From Nocardioides pini (GTDB lineage Bacteria; Actinomycetota; Actinomycetes; Propionibacteriales; Nocardioidaceae), in NCBI RefSeq assembly GCF_026712185.1, contig NZ_JAPPUX010000001.1:806001-870000 (forward strand): a stretch of 64,000 nt of DNA, given 5' to 3'. How positions within the stretch are numbered: position 1 is the stretch's first letter; every line of letters begins with the position of its first letter. Of the stretch, positions 12,362 through 20,331 are shown in pieces. Both the position numbers and the translations under genes were made by a program. Below the pieces are notes generated by a model. It was not told the origin of the DNA. It searched no databases and worked only from the letters and a program-made list of their open reading frames with translations.

Positions 12362-13378
12362 CGTAGTCGCAGGTGACACGTCGCACACGACGTCGTTTCC
12401 GGTGCGCTCCCAGGCGTCGATCCGCCAGCCGTGGGCGAAGCACACGGCGGCCACCGCCGCGTGGTCGGCGTCTCCGGGCAGGCGCAGGGCGGCGCGGCGG
12501 GGCTGGTCGTCGTGGGTCAGCAGGAGCGCGGACGACAGCGCCTGCCCGGTCCCGACGACGCGGGCCACCGCGGCGTGCAGCTCGTCGGGCGCGGCGGGCG
12601 CCCCGAACGGGGCCCGGTCGGCCTCGTCGCCGGCCAGGGCGCGTACGACGGCCTCGCGCGCGCCCCAGCCGAAGAGGTCGCCACCGTCGGGGCGCACCAG
12701 CGACGCGGCGCCGGGGCCGTGCTCGCCGGGCGGCAGCACCAGGTCGGCCCGCCCGCGCACGACCGCGACCGGCCGGCCCGCCAGCTTGCCCTGCGCGAGC
12801 TCCGCGGCGCCCGCGACCTCGTCGGCCACGGCGGGGAGGGTGACGGCGAGAGGGTTGCCGTGGGGGTCGGTGCGTCCGGCGAAGTCCTCGGCGACGAGCA
12901 GCCCCGCTGCGCCGATCGCGATGTCGGTCTGGCCCTCGCGCCACGCGCGGCCCGAGGTGTCGGTCACCACGACACCGACGTTCGTGCCGGTGCGCCGGTG
13001 CACCGCGTCACGCAGTGCCCGCGCCGACGCGTCCGGGTCGAGGGGGAGGAGCACGACCGACCCGGGGGCCACGTTGGAGGCGTCGACCCCGGCGGCGGCC
13101 ATGGTGAGGCCGAGGCGGTTGCGCACGATCCGCACCGGACCGCGGCGCGCGACGACGCGGACCGTCTCCTCCTCCACGGCGGCGTCGCGCTCGCCCGCCC
13201 GCACGCGCCCCTCGGCCTTGCTCACCACCTTGCTGGTCACGCACAGCACGTCCCCGTCGGCCAGCTCGGCCCCGTGGCCGAGGGCGTCGAGGACCAGACC
13301 GGCCAGGTCGTCGCCGGCGGCGACCTCGGGCATCCCGTCCGGCGCCCACACCTCGAGCCGGCGGGAGGGAGTGTTCAC
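12359..13378 (-). CDS. cofE: Coenzyme F420-0:L-glutamate ligase (CofE), without nitroreductase domain
   Basis: A 339-aa enzyme that adds glutamates to F420-0. Residues 1-245 are the CofE fold: DVLCVTSKVVSKAEGR, IVRNRLGLTMAAAGVDASN, VVVTDTSGRAWREGQTDIAIG and DEVAGAAELAQGK are hallmark segments with metal- and GTP-binding residues. The remaining 94 residues do not look like the FMN-binding nitroreductase domain that makes mycobacterial FbiB about 448 aa long. The start GTG overlaps the cofD stop (4 bp), so both are co-translated. How dehydro-F420-0 is reduced in this organism is therefore open; see findings. Confidence 0.92.
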   Translation of the reverse strand: MNTPSRRLEVWAPDGMPEVAAGDDLAGLVLDALGHGAELADGDVLCVTSKVVSKAEGRVRAGERDAAVEEETVRVVARRGPVRIVRNRLGLTMAAAGVDASNVAPGSVVLLPLDPDASARALRDAVHRRTGTNVGVVVTDTSGRAWREGQTDIAIGAAGLLVAEDFAGRTDPHGNPLAVTLPAVADEVAGAAELAQGKLAGRPVAVVRGRADLVLPPGEHGPGAASLVRPDGGDLFGWGAREAVVRALAGDEADRAPFGAPAAPDELHAAVARVVGTGQALSSALLLTHDDQPRRAALRLPGDADHAAVAAVCFAHGWRIDAWERTGNDVVCDVSPATT

Positions 13379-14418
13379 GCCGGACCGTCGGTGACGAGCG
13401 AGACGGCGGCCGCGGCCATCGCCGCGGTGGCGTCGTGGCCGGACATCATGAGCGGGACGGCGGCGGCGCGGAGCCCGACCCGCTCCAGACCGGTCAGCTG
13501 CCCGGCGTCGCGCTCGTCGACCAGCCAGCCGTCGAGCACGCCCCCCGAGGTGCGCGCGCCGTAGTGGGCGCCGACGGCGCCGGCACTGACCTCGACCCCG
13601 ATGCTCGTGAGCATCTGGGCCGCCATGCCGTGCACGTGGGAGGAGCCGACGATGGGGGACAGGCCCACCACCGGCGCGGGTGCCGCGCGGACCGCGTCGC
13701 GGATGCCGGGCACGCCGAGGATGGTGCCGACCGACACGACCGGGTTGGACGGCGGCAGCACGACCAGGTCCGCCTCGCCGATGGCCTCGAGGACGCCGCG
13801 GGCGGGCGTCGCGGAGTCCTGGCCGACCGCGAGCACCGCCTCGGCGGGCACCGCGGCCCGCAGCCGCACCCAGTACTCCTGGAAGTGGACCACCCGCCGC
13901 CCGCTCGGGCTGTCGGGATCGGCCACGGCGACGTGGGTCTCGACCCGGTCGTCGGTCATCGGCAGGAGGCGCACCGTCTCGCCGTGCAGGGGCGTGAGCC
14001 AGCGGCGGCACAGCGCCTCGGTGACCTGCGACAGCGTGTAGCCGGCCTCGAGCATCTGGGTCCGGACCAGGTGGGTCGCGATGTCGCGGTCCCCGAGGCC
14101 GAACCACGTCGGCTCCACGCCGTACGCCTCGAGCTCGGTGCGGGCGCTCCACGTCTCGTCGCGACGGCCCCACCCGCGCTCGACGTCGATGCCCTCACCT
14201 AGCGTGTACATCACGGTGTCGAGGTCCGGGCAGACCTTCAGGCCGTGGATCCACCAGTCGTCGGCGGTGTTGGCGACGACGGTGACCCGGGTGTCGGGGG
14301 AGCCGCCCGGCACGGCGCCGGAGCGCAGGCCGTGGAGGAGTCCCTGGAGGAAGCGGGCCCCGCCGACGCCGCCCGAGAGGACGGTGATACGGCGGAGCGT
14401 GAGCGCGGATGATGGCAT
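13375..14418 (-). CDS. cofD: 2-phospholactate/phosphoenolpyruvate transferase CofD (FbiA)
   Basis: A 347-aa enzyme that joins the lactyl- or enolpyruvyl-phosphate group to the deazaflavin Fo to form F420-0 or its dehydro form; actinobacterial FbiA uses phosphoenolpyruvate. The N-terminal ITVLSGGVGGARFLQGL is the family's nucleotide-binding start; DDWWIHGLKVCPDLDTVMY and VVLPPSNPVVSVGTILGVPGI are further hallmarks. ATG 14418 places the glycine-rich motif at residue 11; an upstream in-frame extension exists but lacks family similarity. It is followed directly by cofE. Confidence 0.94.
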   Translation of the reverse strand: MPSSALTLRRITVLSGGVGGARFLQGLLHGLRSGAVPGGSPDTRVTVVANTADDWWIHGLKVCPDLDTVMYTLGEGIDVERGWGRRDETWSARTELEAYGVEPTWFGLGDRDIATHLVRTQMLEAGYTLSQVTEALCRRWLTPLHGETVRLLPMTDDRVETHVAVADPDSPSGRRVVHFQEYWVRLRAAVPAEAVLAVGQDSATPARGVLEAIGEADLVVLPPSNPVVSVGTILGVPGIRDAVRAAPAPVVGLSPIVGSSHVHGMAAQMLTSIGVEVSAGAVGAHYGARTSGGVLDGWLVDERDAGQLTGLERVGLRAAAVPLMMSGHDATAAMAAAAVSLVTDGPA

Positions 14419-14562
14419 AGGAACAGCCTGCCCGAAGCGGAATGGCCATATCAGATCCGGGCTTGACGTGGGGGGTACGACAGGCATGTAATTCCCACAG
14501 TGTCGTTATGTTGATTCAGTGTCTCGTTCAGTTCTGAAAACAGGGTCGAAAGGGCGTCAGCC

Positions 14563-14820
14563 ATGAGAGCAGAACTGTTTCTTCTCGAGCCCGAGGGCGA
14601 GGAGTTCGGTTGGCAGGACCGCGCGCTGTGCGCGCAGACGGATCCCGAGGCGTTCTTCCCCGAGAAGGGCGGCTCCACCAGGGAGGCCAAGAAGGTCTGC
14701 CTGACGTGCGAGGTCCGCGACGACTGCCTCGAGTACGCGTTGATGAACGACGAGCGCTTCGGCATCTGGGGCGGCCTGTCCGAGCGGGAGCGCCGCAAGC
14801 TCAAGAAGCGCGCCGTCTGA
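14563..14820 (+). CDS. WhiB-family iron-sulfur transcription regulator (WhiB2/WhmD type)
   Basis: An 85-aa WhiB-like protein. The four cluster ligands are C23, C46, C49 and C55 (C-x22-C-x2-C-x5-C), followed by the GIWGG turn and a basic RERRKLKKRA tail for DNA binding or sigma-factor contact. Its location beside cofD (fbiA) matches WhiB2 (Rv3260c) of M. tuberculosis, a regulator tied to septation. ATG 14563 follows GAAAGGG at about 11 bp. The upstream 140 bp is unusually AT-rich for this window and probably holds divergent promoters for whiB and cofD; no clear leaderless signal is present. Confidence 0.93.
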   Translation: MRAELFLLEPEGEEFGWQDRALCAQTDPEAFFPEKGGSTREAKKVCLTCEVRDDCLEYALMNDERFGIWGGLSERERRKLKKRAV

Positions 14821-14891
14821 GGTCCGGGCCGGTCCGGCCGGCCCGTCTCCAGCAGCACTCCGGCGGTTTCATGGAGCGCGGAGCCCCTCGC

Positions 14892-14897
14892 TAGGGT
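14892..14897 (+). promoter_or_regulatory. TAGGGT -10 element, leaderless start
   Basis: TAGGGT ends 6 bp before GTG 14904. It fixes the start of the glycosyltransferase gene and suggests it is transcribed separately from whiB. Confidence 0.6.
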
Positions 14898-14903
14898 GCT
14901 CCG

Positions 14904-17819
14904 GTGACCGTCACAGCGCTCCTCGTCAGTCACGACGGGACGCGATGGCTCCCAGCAGTCCTGACCGGTCTGATCGGGCAGACCCTCCCGGTGGACCGTG
15001 TCGTGGCCGTCGACACCACGAGCCGCGACGACAGCGTCACCCTCGTCCGCGACGCGCTCGGCGAGCAGGTCGTGCTCGACGTGGTGCCCGGCTCGACCAG
15101 CTATCCCGCTGCGGTGCGCCACGGCCTCGACCTCGCCCCGCCGGCCGGCGACGACGAGTGGATCTGGCTGCTCCACGACGACAGCAACCCCGCCCCGACG
15201 GCACTCGCCGAGCTGCTCGACGCGGCCCGCGAGCACCCCTCCGTCGCGATCCTCGGCCCCAAGCTGCGCGAGTGGCCCTCGCTGCGCCGCCTCCTCGAGG
15301 TCGGCCTCACCATCACCGGCACCGGGCACCGCGAGACCGGTCTGGAGCGGGGCGAGTACGACCAGGGCCAGCACGACGCGGTGCGCGAGGTGCTCGCGGT
15401 CAACACGGCCGGCATGCTCGTGCGGCGCTCGGTGCTCGAGTCCCTGGGCGGGCTCGACGAGGACCTGCCCATCTTCGGCAACGACATCGACTTCGGCTGG
15501 CGCGCCGCGCTGGCCGGCCACCGCACGCTCGTCGTCCCGCAGGCCGTGGTCTTCCACGCCGAGGCCGCGCACCGCGGCATCCGTCGTACGCCGCTCACCG
15601 GGCGGCACACGCACTACCAGGAGCGGCGTGCCGCGCTGCTCACCTCGCTGGCCAACGTCTCCTCGCGCGGGTTCGCCTGGCAGTACGTCCGGCTCTTCCT
15701 CGGCTCGCTGCTGCGGGTCGTGGGCTTCCTCTGCGTGCGGTCGGTGGGGGAGGCGCTCGACGAGCTCGCCGCGGCGCTGTCCGTCCACGGCCGGCCGCGG
15801 CAGCTCCTCGCCGCGCGCCGCGAGCGGGCCCAGCTGCGGCAGGGTGACCCCGCCGACGTACGTCGTCTGCTGGCCCCGGCGTGGCTGCCCTACCGCCACG
15901 GCCTCGACTTCGTCACCGACCTCGCCTCGGCCGCCACCAGCCAGGCCGCCGACGTCGCCGAGCGGCGCCGCCTCGCCAAGGCCGCGGACGCGCCCGGCAC
16001 GGGGCCGGGGGTGCGCGAGGCCCGGCGCGGCTCCGGGGGGTCGGAGGACGACGACGAGGAGGCCTACCTGACCGACTCCGGCATCGTCGCCCGCTTCTTC
16101 ACCAACCCGGTCGCCGTGGTGCTGGCGCTCTTCGGCGTCCTGTCGCTGCTCGCCGCCCGGGAGGCCTTCGGCTCGATCACCGGCGGCGCGCTGTCGCCGG
16201 TGCCGGACGCGGCCGCGGACTGGTGGCGGCTGCACGTCTCGAGCTGGCACCCGCTCGGCACCGGCACCGACGTGCCGGCCCCTGCCTACGTGCTCCCGTT
16301 CGCGCTGGCAGCGTCGGTGCTGCTCGGCAGCACCGGAGCCGTCGTGTCCGGCCTCATGCTGCTCGCCGTGCCGGTGGCGGCGTGGGGCGCGTGGCGGCTG
16401 CTCAAGGTCGTCGGCCGGCTCGTCGACCCGCTCGGGCTGCCGCGCTGGCTGGTCGTGTGGGGCGCGCTGACGTACGCCCTCGTCCCCGTCACGTCGGGTG
16501 CCTGGGCCGAGGGGCGCTTCGGGACCGTGGCGGTCGCGGCCCTGCTGCCGTGGACGGCGCACGCCGCCCTCGGCTTCGTCGACCCCGACCGCGACCGGCG
16601 CTGGCGTGCCGCGTGGCGCACCGCCCTGCTGCTGGCCCTGGGCGCGGCGTTCGTGCCCGGCTTCTGGCTCTTCGCCCTGCTCGCGACCGCTGTGGTGCTC
16701 GGGGCCGCGGCGGTGATCGCTCCGCGCCTGCTGCGCGAGCGTGACAGCTGGGGCCCACCCGTGGTCGCCGTGGCCGCGACCCCGGTGCTCCTCGCGCCCT
16801 GGCTGCTGCCGCTGCTCACCACCGGCTCCGCGTCCGGGCTGCTGCTCGAGGCCGGACGCCTCACCGTCGACCAGGTGACCTTCGGCGGCCTGGTGACCGG
16901 CCGCCTCAACGACCTCGGCGCGCCGACGTGGCTCGGCGTGGTGCTCGGCCTGCTGGCCTTCGCCGCCCTCATCCCGCGGCGTACGCGCGTGCCGGTGCTG
17001 GTCTGCTGGCTCGTCGCCCTGGCGGCGGCCGTCGTGGCCGGCGTGCTGTCGCACGTGACCCTCGACCTGCCGTCGGTGGTCACCCGCCCGAGCCTGGGAC
17101 TGTTCGTGGTCGTCCTGCAGGGCACGTGGGTGGTGGCCGTGGTGCTCGGGGCCGACGCCTACCTGCGCCGGCTCGCCGACCACCACCCGTGGTGGCAGCG
17201 CGGCCTGGCGGCGGCCCTCGCCGTGGTCGCCGCGGCCGTGCCCCTCGCCGGGCTCGGCTGGTGGCTCACCGCTGAGGACAGCGCCGACGTGCTCGCGCGC
17301 GACGCGGAGCAGTCCGTGCCGGTCTACATGCAACAGAGCTCGCTGCTGGGCCAGGAGCACGGCGTGCTCGTGATCAGCGGGTCCGTCGACGAGGGCGTCA
17401 CCTACCGCATCCGGCGTGACGACGGCACGACCGTGGGGGAGGACGAGATCCTCACCCTCGCCGACGAGGACGCCGGGCTGACCAGCTACGTGCGCGACCT
17501 GGTCTCCGCGCCGACGCCGGCGGTCGTGGCCGACCTGGGTGCCCGGGGCGTGGAGTACGTCGTCCTCAGCTCGCCCGCGGACGGCCGGATCTCCTCCCTG
17601 CTCGACGCGACCGCCGGGCTGGAGCAGGCCAGCGCCGAGGACCGCACGACCCGCGCCTGGCGCGTGGACCGGCCGCTCGACCCCGCCTCGCTGGAGGGCC
17701 CCAGCCCGTGGTGGCGCACCGCGCTGCTCGTCGTCCAGGGGCTCGCGCTCGTGGTCGCGCTGGTGCTCGCCGCGCCCACCGTCCGCCAGCGCCGCCAGGA
17801 GGGGGACCGCGATGACTGA
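14904..17819 (+). CDS. GT2 glycosyltransferase fused to large multi-spanning membrane domain
   Basis: A 971-aa protein. Residues 1-240 are a family 2 glycosyltransferase (TALLVSHDGTRWLP, WLLHDDSNPAP with a DDS metal motif, GLDEDLPIFGNDIDFGWRA). After a linker rich in charged residues (about 330-385) come some twelve hydrophobic segments and a C-terminal extracytoplasmic portion (about 790-940) ending in one more membrane segment. This architecture is standard for the whiB-linked transferase of many actinobacteria and probably builds or exports a surface glycan; the substrate is unknown. The stop overlaps the next gene's start by 8 bp. Confidence 0.87.
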   Translation: MTVTALLVSHDGTRWLPAVLTGLIGQTLPVDRVVAVDTTSRDDSVTLVRDALGEQVVLDVVPGSTSYPAAVRHGLDLAPPAGDDEWIWLLHDDSNPAPTALAELLDAAREHPSVAILGPKLREWPSLRRLLEVGLTITGTGHRETGLERGEYDQGQHDAVREVLAVNTAGMLVRRSVLESLGGLDEDLPIFGNDIDFGWRAALAGHRTLVVPQAVVFHAEAAHRGIRRTPLTGRHTHYQERRAALLTSLANVSSRGFAWQYVRLFLGSLLRVVGFLCVRSVGEALDELAAALSVHGRPRQLLAARRERAQLRQGDPADVRRLLAPAWLPYRHGLDFVTDLASAATSQAADVAERRRLAKAADAPGTGPGVREARRGSGGSEDDDEEAYLTDSGIVARFFTNPVAVVLALFGVLSLLAAREAFGSITGGALSPVPDAAADWWRLHVSSWHPLGTGTDVPAPAYVLPFALAASVLLGSTGAVVSGLMLLAVPVAAWGAWRLLKVVGRLVDPLGLPRWLVVWGALTYALVPVTSGAWAEGRFGTVAVAALLPWTAHAALGFVDPDRDRRWRAAWRTALLLALGAAFVPGFWLFALLATAVVLGAAAVIAPRLLRERDSWGPPVVAVAATPVLLAPWLLPLLTTGSASGLLLEAGRLTVDQVTFGGLVTGRLNDLGAPTWLGVVLGLLAFAALIPRRTRVPVLVCWLVALAAAVVAGVLSHVTLDLPSVVTRPSLGLFVVVLQGTWVVAVVLGADAYLRRLADHHPWWQRGLAAALAVVAAAVPLAGLGWWLTAEDSADVLARDAEQSVPVYMQQSSLLGQEHGVLVISGSVDEGVTYRIRRDDGTTVGEDEILTLADEDAGLTSYVRDLVSAPTPAVVADLGARGVEYVVLSSPADGRISSLLDATAGLEQASAEDRTTRAWRVDRPLDPASLEGPSPWWRTALLVVQGLALVVALVLAAPTVRQRRQEGDRDD

Positions 17820-19227
17820 GCCCACCACTCCTCCTCCCGCATCCGGCGCCGCGCCCGGAGGGGGACGCCGCCGGGCTGCGGAGACCACGCGCGGACGGCC
17901 CTCGCCCGTGACCGTCCTCGCCGTCGTCATCCCGCTGCTGACCGTGGCCGCGCTCGCGCTCGTACGACCGGCGGAGCAGGCGTCCTCGTCCCACGCCCCC
18001 ACGGAGGCACCGCTGGACCGCGTCACCGCGGTCTGCCCGGCCCGCCTGCCGGGCGCCGACGAGATCCGGATGGGCTCCACCGGGCTGGGGTCGGGCGAGC
18101 TGACGCTGCGCGTCGGACGCCGGACCGAGACCCAGGAGCTGTCCGACGGTGTCGCGGCGCGCACCGAGCGGCAGTACGTCGTCGTCAACGGCACCGGCGA
18201 GCTCGCACCCGGCCTCGTCGCGTCGCGCTCCGGCGGCGGCTCGGCGACGGGGTGCGACCAGCCCGCGCTCGAGCGCTGGTTCACCGGCGCCGGCGCGTCC
18301 GCCGAGCACACCTCCACCCTCACCCTCGTCAACCCCGACCGCGGACCGGCCGTCGCCGACGTCACGGTGTGGGACGGCAGCGGGCTGGTGGACGTCCCCG
18401 CGCTCCGGGGCGTGCGCGTCACCGGCGGCCGCTCGACCTCCTTCGACCTCTCGGAGGTGGCACCCAACCGCGACGCCCTGGCCCTGCGGGTCAGCGTCTC
18501 GCGCGGCCGGCTCGCCTCCAGCGTGGTCGACGTGGTCGACCCGGTCGGACGCGACCGCCCGGTGCGCGAGTGGCTGCCCGCCCAGGCCGAGCCCGCCTCG
18601 ACGTCCTACGTCGCCGGCATCGGCACGACGCCCGCCGACCGGGTCCTCACGCTGGCCAACCCCGGCGACAGCGAGGTGCGGATCGCGCTCGAGCTGGTCA
18701 GCGACGAGAGCGAGTTCGCCCCGTCCGGCGTCGAGGAGGTGACCCTCGACCCGTCGACGGTCAGCGAGGTCGACCTCAGCGGCGTGCTGCGCGGGCGCAA
18801 CCTCGCCGGCACGCAGGCGCTCCGGCTCGAGGCGACCGGTCCCGTCACCGCAGCCCTCCGCACCCGGACGCCGAGCGACCTCGCGCTGACGCCTGCCGGC
18901 TCCACGGTCGAGGGCGACGCGGCCGTCGCGCTGCCGGCCGGCGCCAAGCGCATCGTGGTGACCGGCGCGGCCGCCCCCGGCCTGGTGACGCTGCAGGCGT
19001 GGGACGCGGACGGCGCCGAGGTGGTCCGCGAGCGGCGGGTCGAGCTCGACCCGGCGACCGCGGCGCGGATCCGGGTGCCGGACGACGCGGTGCTGGCCCA
19101 GGTGCGGGTGGAGCGCACGGGTGCGGTCGTGTCGGTCGAGGTCAGCGACCGAGGCCTGTCGGTGCTGCCGCTGTCGCAGGTCGTCACGACCAGCGAGGTC
19201 GCGGACGTGCGACCGGCCCAGCGCTAG
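17812..19227 (+). CDS. DUF5719 family secreted/anchored protein
   Basis: A 471-aa protein with a disordered basic N-terminus, one membrane segment (VTVLAVVIPLLTVAALALV, about residues 33-51) and a long beta-rich extracellular region made of repeated segments (TLTLVNPDRGPAVADVTVWD, VLTLANPGDSEVRIALELVS). This is the DUF5719 pattern; the family regularly follows the large glycosyltransferase in actinobacteria. The two are coupled by an 8-bp overlap, so they probably act together at the surface. No catalytic motif is apparent. ATG 17812 follows GGAGGGGGA at about 7 bp. Confidence 0.85.
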   Translation: MTEPTTPPPASGAAPGGGRRRAAETTRGRPSPVTVLAVVIPLLTVAALALVRPAEQASSSHAPTEAPLDRVTAVCPARLPGADEIRMGSTGLGSGELTLRVGRRTETQELSDGVAARTERQYVVVNGTGELAPGLVASRSGGGSATGCDQPALERWFTGAGASAEHTSTLTLVNPDRGPAVADVTVWDGSGLVDVPALRGVRVTGGRSTSFDLSEVAPNRDALALRVSVSRGRLASSVVDVVDPVGRDRPVREWLPAQAEPASTSYVAGIGTTPADRVLTLANPGDSEVRIALELVSDESEFAPSGVEEVTLDPSTVSEVDLSGVLRGRNLAGTQALRLEATGPVTAALRTRTPSDLALTPAGSTVEGDAAVALPAGAKRIVVTGAAAPGLVTLQAWDADGAEVVRERRVELDPATAARIRVPDDAVLAQVRVERTGAVVSVEVSDRGLSVLPLSQVVTTSEVADVRPAQR

Positions 19228-19233
19228 CCGGGA

Positions 19234-19698
19234 TCAGTCGGCGTACCGCTCGTCGACCTGGCCGGGCGTGAGGTTGAGCAGCTCGGCGAGCTGCTCCACG
19301 ACGACGGTGTGGACCATCGCCTCGAGCTCGTCGCGCGAGGTCGAGCGGTGCTCGATCGGCCGGCGGAAGATCACCAGCCGGGTCGGCTGCTGGCCCTTGC
19401 CGCGCACCAGCGACGACAGCGGGACGGTCTCGTCGCCCCAGTCGTCGGGCAGCATGGGCGCGTCCTCGACGGCGTACTCCACCAGCCCGAGGTGGCGGTG
19501 CCACCGCTCGTCGAGGGGCGTCACCACGTCGAGCACGAGCTGGTCGAAACGCTGCCGCGCCGTCCGCAGGGCCGGGGTGCCCGGACGGGCGGGTGCCACA
19601 CCCGGGCCGCGCATGCCGCGCCCCCTGCGGTCGCGGGTGCGGCGCCGGGCCTCCCCGTCGCGCTCGCCGCCCGTGTCGCTGCCCACCCCGATGTCCAC
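19234..19698 (-). CDS. Metallopeptidase-family (Rv3259-like) protein with degenerate zinc motif
   Basis: A 154-aa protein. After a basic, probably disordered N-terminus (1-45), the domain resembles the small zincin family (DUF1025): FDQLVLDVVTPLDERW, then PTRLVIFRRPIEHRS and the helix ELEAMVHTVVVEQLAELLNL. Active relatives have HExxH at this helix; here the matching stretch reads V-E-Q-L-A, so both zinc histidines are absent and peptidase activity is unlikely. It corresponds to Rv3259 in the mycobacterial gene order. The start is GTG behind a leaderless -10. Function is unknown. Confidence 0.8.
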   Translation of the reverse strand: MDIGVGSDTGGERDGEARRRTRDRRGRGMRGPGVAPARPGTPALRTARQRFDQLVLDVVTPLDERWHRHLGLVEYAVEDAPMLPDDWGDETVPLSSLVRGKGQQPTRLVIFRRPIEHRSTSRDELEAMVHTVVVEQLAELLNLTPGQVDERYAD

Positions 19699-19704
19699 GC
19701 CGCG

Positions 19705-19740
19705 AGCCTAAGCGCCGCGCGTGCGTGCGCCGGGTACCGT
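19705..19740. promoter_or_regulatory. Divergent pair of leaderless promoters
   Basis: On the bottom strand TAGGCT (19705-19710) ends 6 bp before GTG 19698. On the top strand TACCGT (19735-19740) ends 7 bp before GTG 19748. Only 49 bp separate the two start codons, so both transcripts must start on or next to their initiation codons. Confidence 0.65.
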
Positions 19741-19747
19741 CGGCGCC

Positions 19748-20110
19748 GTGAGCCTTGCCCGTCGTTGTTCGCGGACGGCGTGTGGCCGTCCCGCGGTCAA
19801 CACGCTGACCTACGTCTACGCCGACCAGACCGCTGTGCTGGGTCCGTTGGCGACGTACGCCGAGCCGCACGCCTACGACCTCTGCGAGGTGCACAGCGAG
19901 CGGTTGTCGGCGCCGCGCGGCTGGGAGGTGCTCCGGCTGGCGCCGGACCCGAAGGCCCAGGGCCCGAGCAGCGACGACCTGCTCGCGCTGGCCGACGCGG
20001 TCCGCGAGGCGGCGCGCCCCGCCCCGGCCCCCGTGCCGCTGCACTCCACCGACGACGCGACCCGCGGCGCCAAGCGCGGTCACCTCCGGGTGCTCACGCC
20101 CACTGACTGA
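19748..20110 (+). CDS. DUF3499 family protein
   Basis: A 120-aa protein beginning MSLARRCSRTACGRPAVNTLTY. Two cysteine pairs, C7/C12 region (RRCSRTACGRPA) and YDLCEVHSERL, suggest a small zinc-ribbon fold. It equals Rv3258c in the mycobacterial order and is highly conserved in actinobacteria, but its function is unknown. GTG 19748 is chosen over an upstream in-frame ATG because of the leaderless -10 and because the conserved domain starts there. The C-terminal half is Ala/Pro-rich. Confidence 0.87.
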   Translation: MSLARRCSRTACGRPAVNTLTYVYADQTAVLGPLATYAEPHAYDLCEVHSERLSAPRGWEVLRLAPDPKAQGPSSDDLLALADAVREAARPAPAPVPLHSTDDATRGAKRGHLRVLTPTD

Positions 20111-20127
20111 CCGGTGCCGGCACCCCC

Positions 20128-20133
20128 TAGGAT
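20128..20133 (+). promoter_or_regulatory. TAGGAT -10 element, leaderless start
   Basis: TAGGAT ends 7 bp before GTG 20141 of the Trm112-like gene. Confidence 0.6.
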
Positions 20134-20140
20134 CATCGGC

Positions 20141-20314
20141 GTGAACATCGACCAGCAGCTGCTGAGCATCATCGTCTGCCCGGCCTGCCACGGCGAGCTG
20201 TCGCCCGCGCCCGACGGCGTCGAGGAGCTCGTGTGCCAGGGGTGCGGCAACGCCTACCCGGTCCGCGACGACATCCCGGTGCTGCTGGTCGACGAGGCCC
20301 GCAAGCCCGCCTGA
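20141..20314 (+). CDS. Trm112-like/UPF0434 zinc-ribbon protein
   Basis: A 57-aa protein with the Trm112 fold signature: LLSIIVCPACHGEL, VCQGCGNAYPV and DDIPVLLVDEA. The two CxxC pairs probably bind zinc. Eukaryotic Trm112 activates methyltransferases; the bacterial YcaR-type role is unclear. GTG 20141 is set by the leaderless promoter. The next gene starts 17 bp after its stop, so the two are probably in one transcript. Confidence 0.85.
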   Translation: MNIDQQLLSIIVCPACHGELSPAPDGVEELVCQGCGNAYPVRDDIPVLLVDEARKPA

Positions 20315-20331
20315 GCGCTGAGGAGCTCGCG

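Noticed and set aside
14451..18467. A very long open frame on the bottom strand opposite the glycosyltransferase and DUF5719 genes
   Set aside because: It is the mirror of high-GC coding on the top strand: it has low-complexity, charge-rich translation, no known domain, and the opposite genes have clear motifs.
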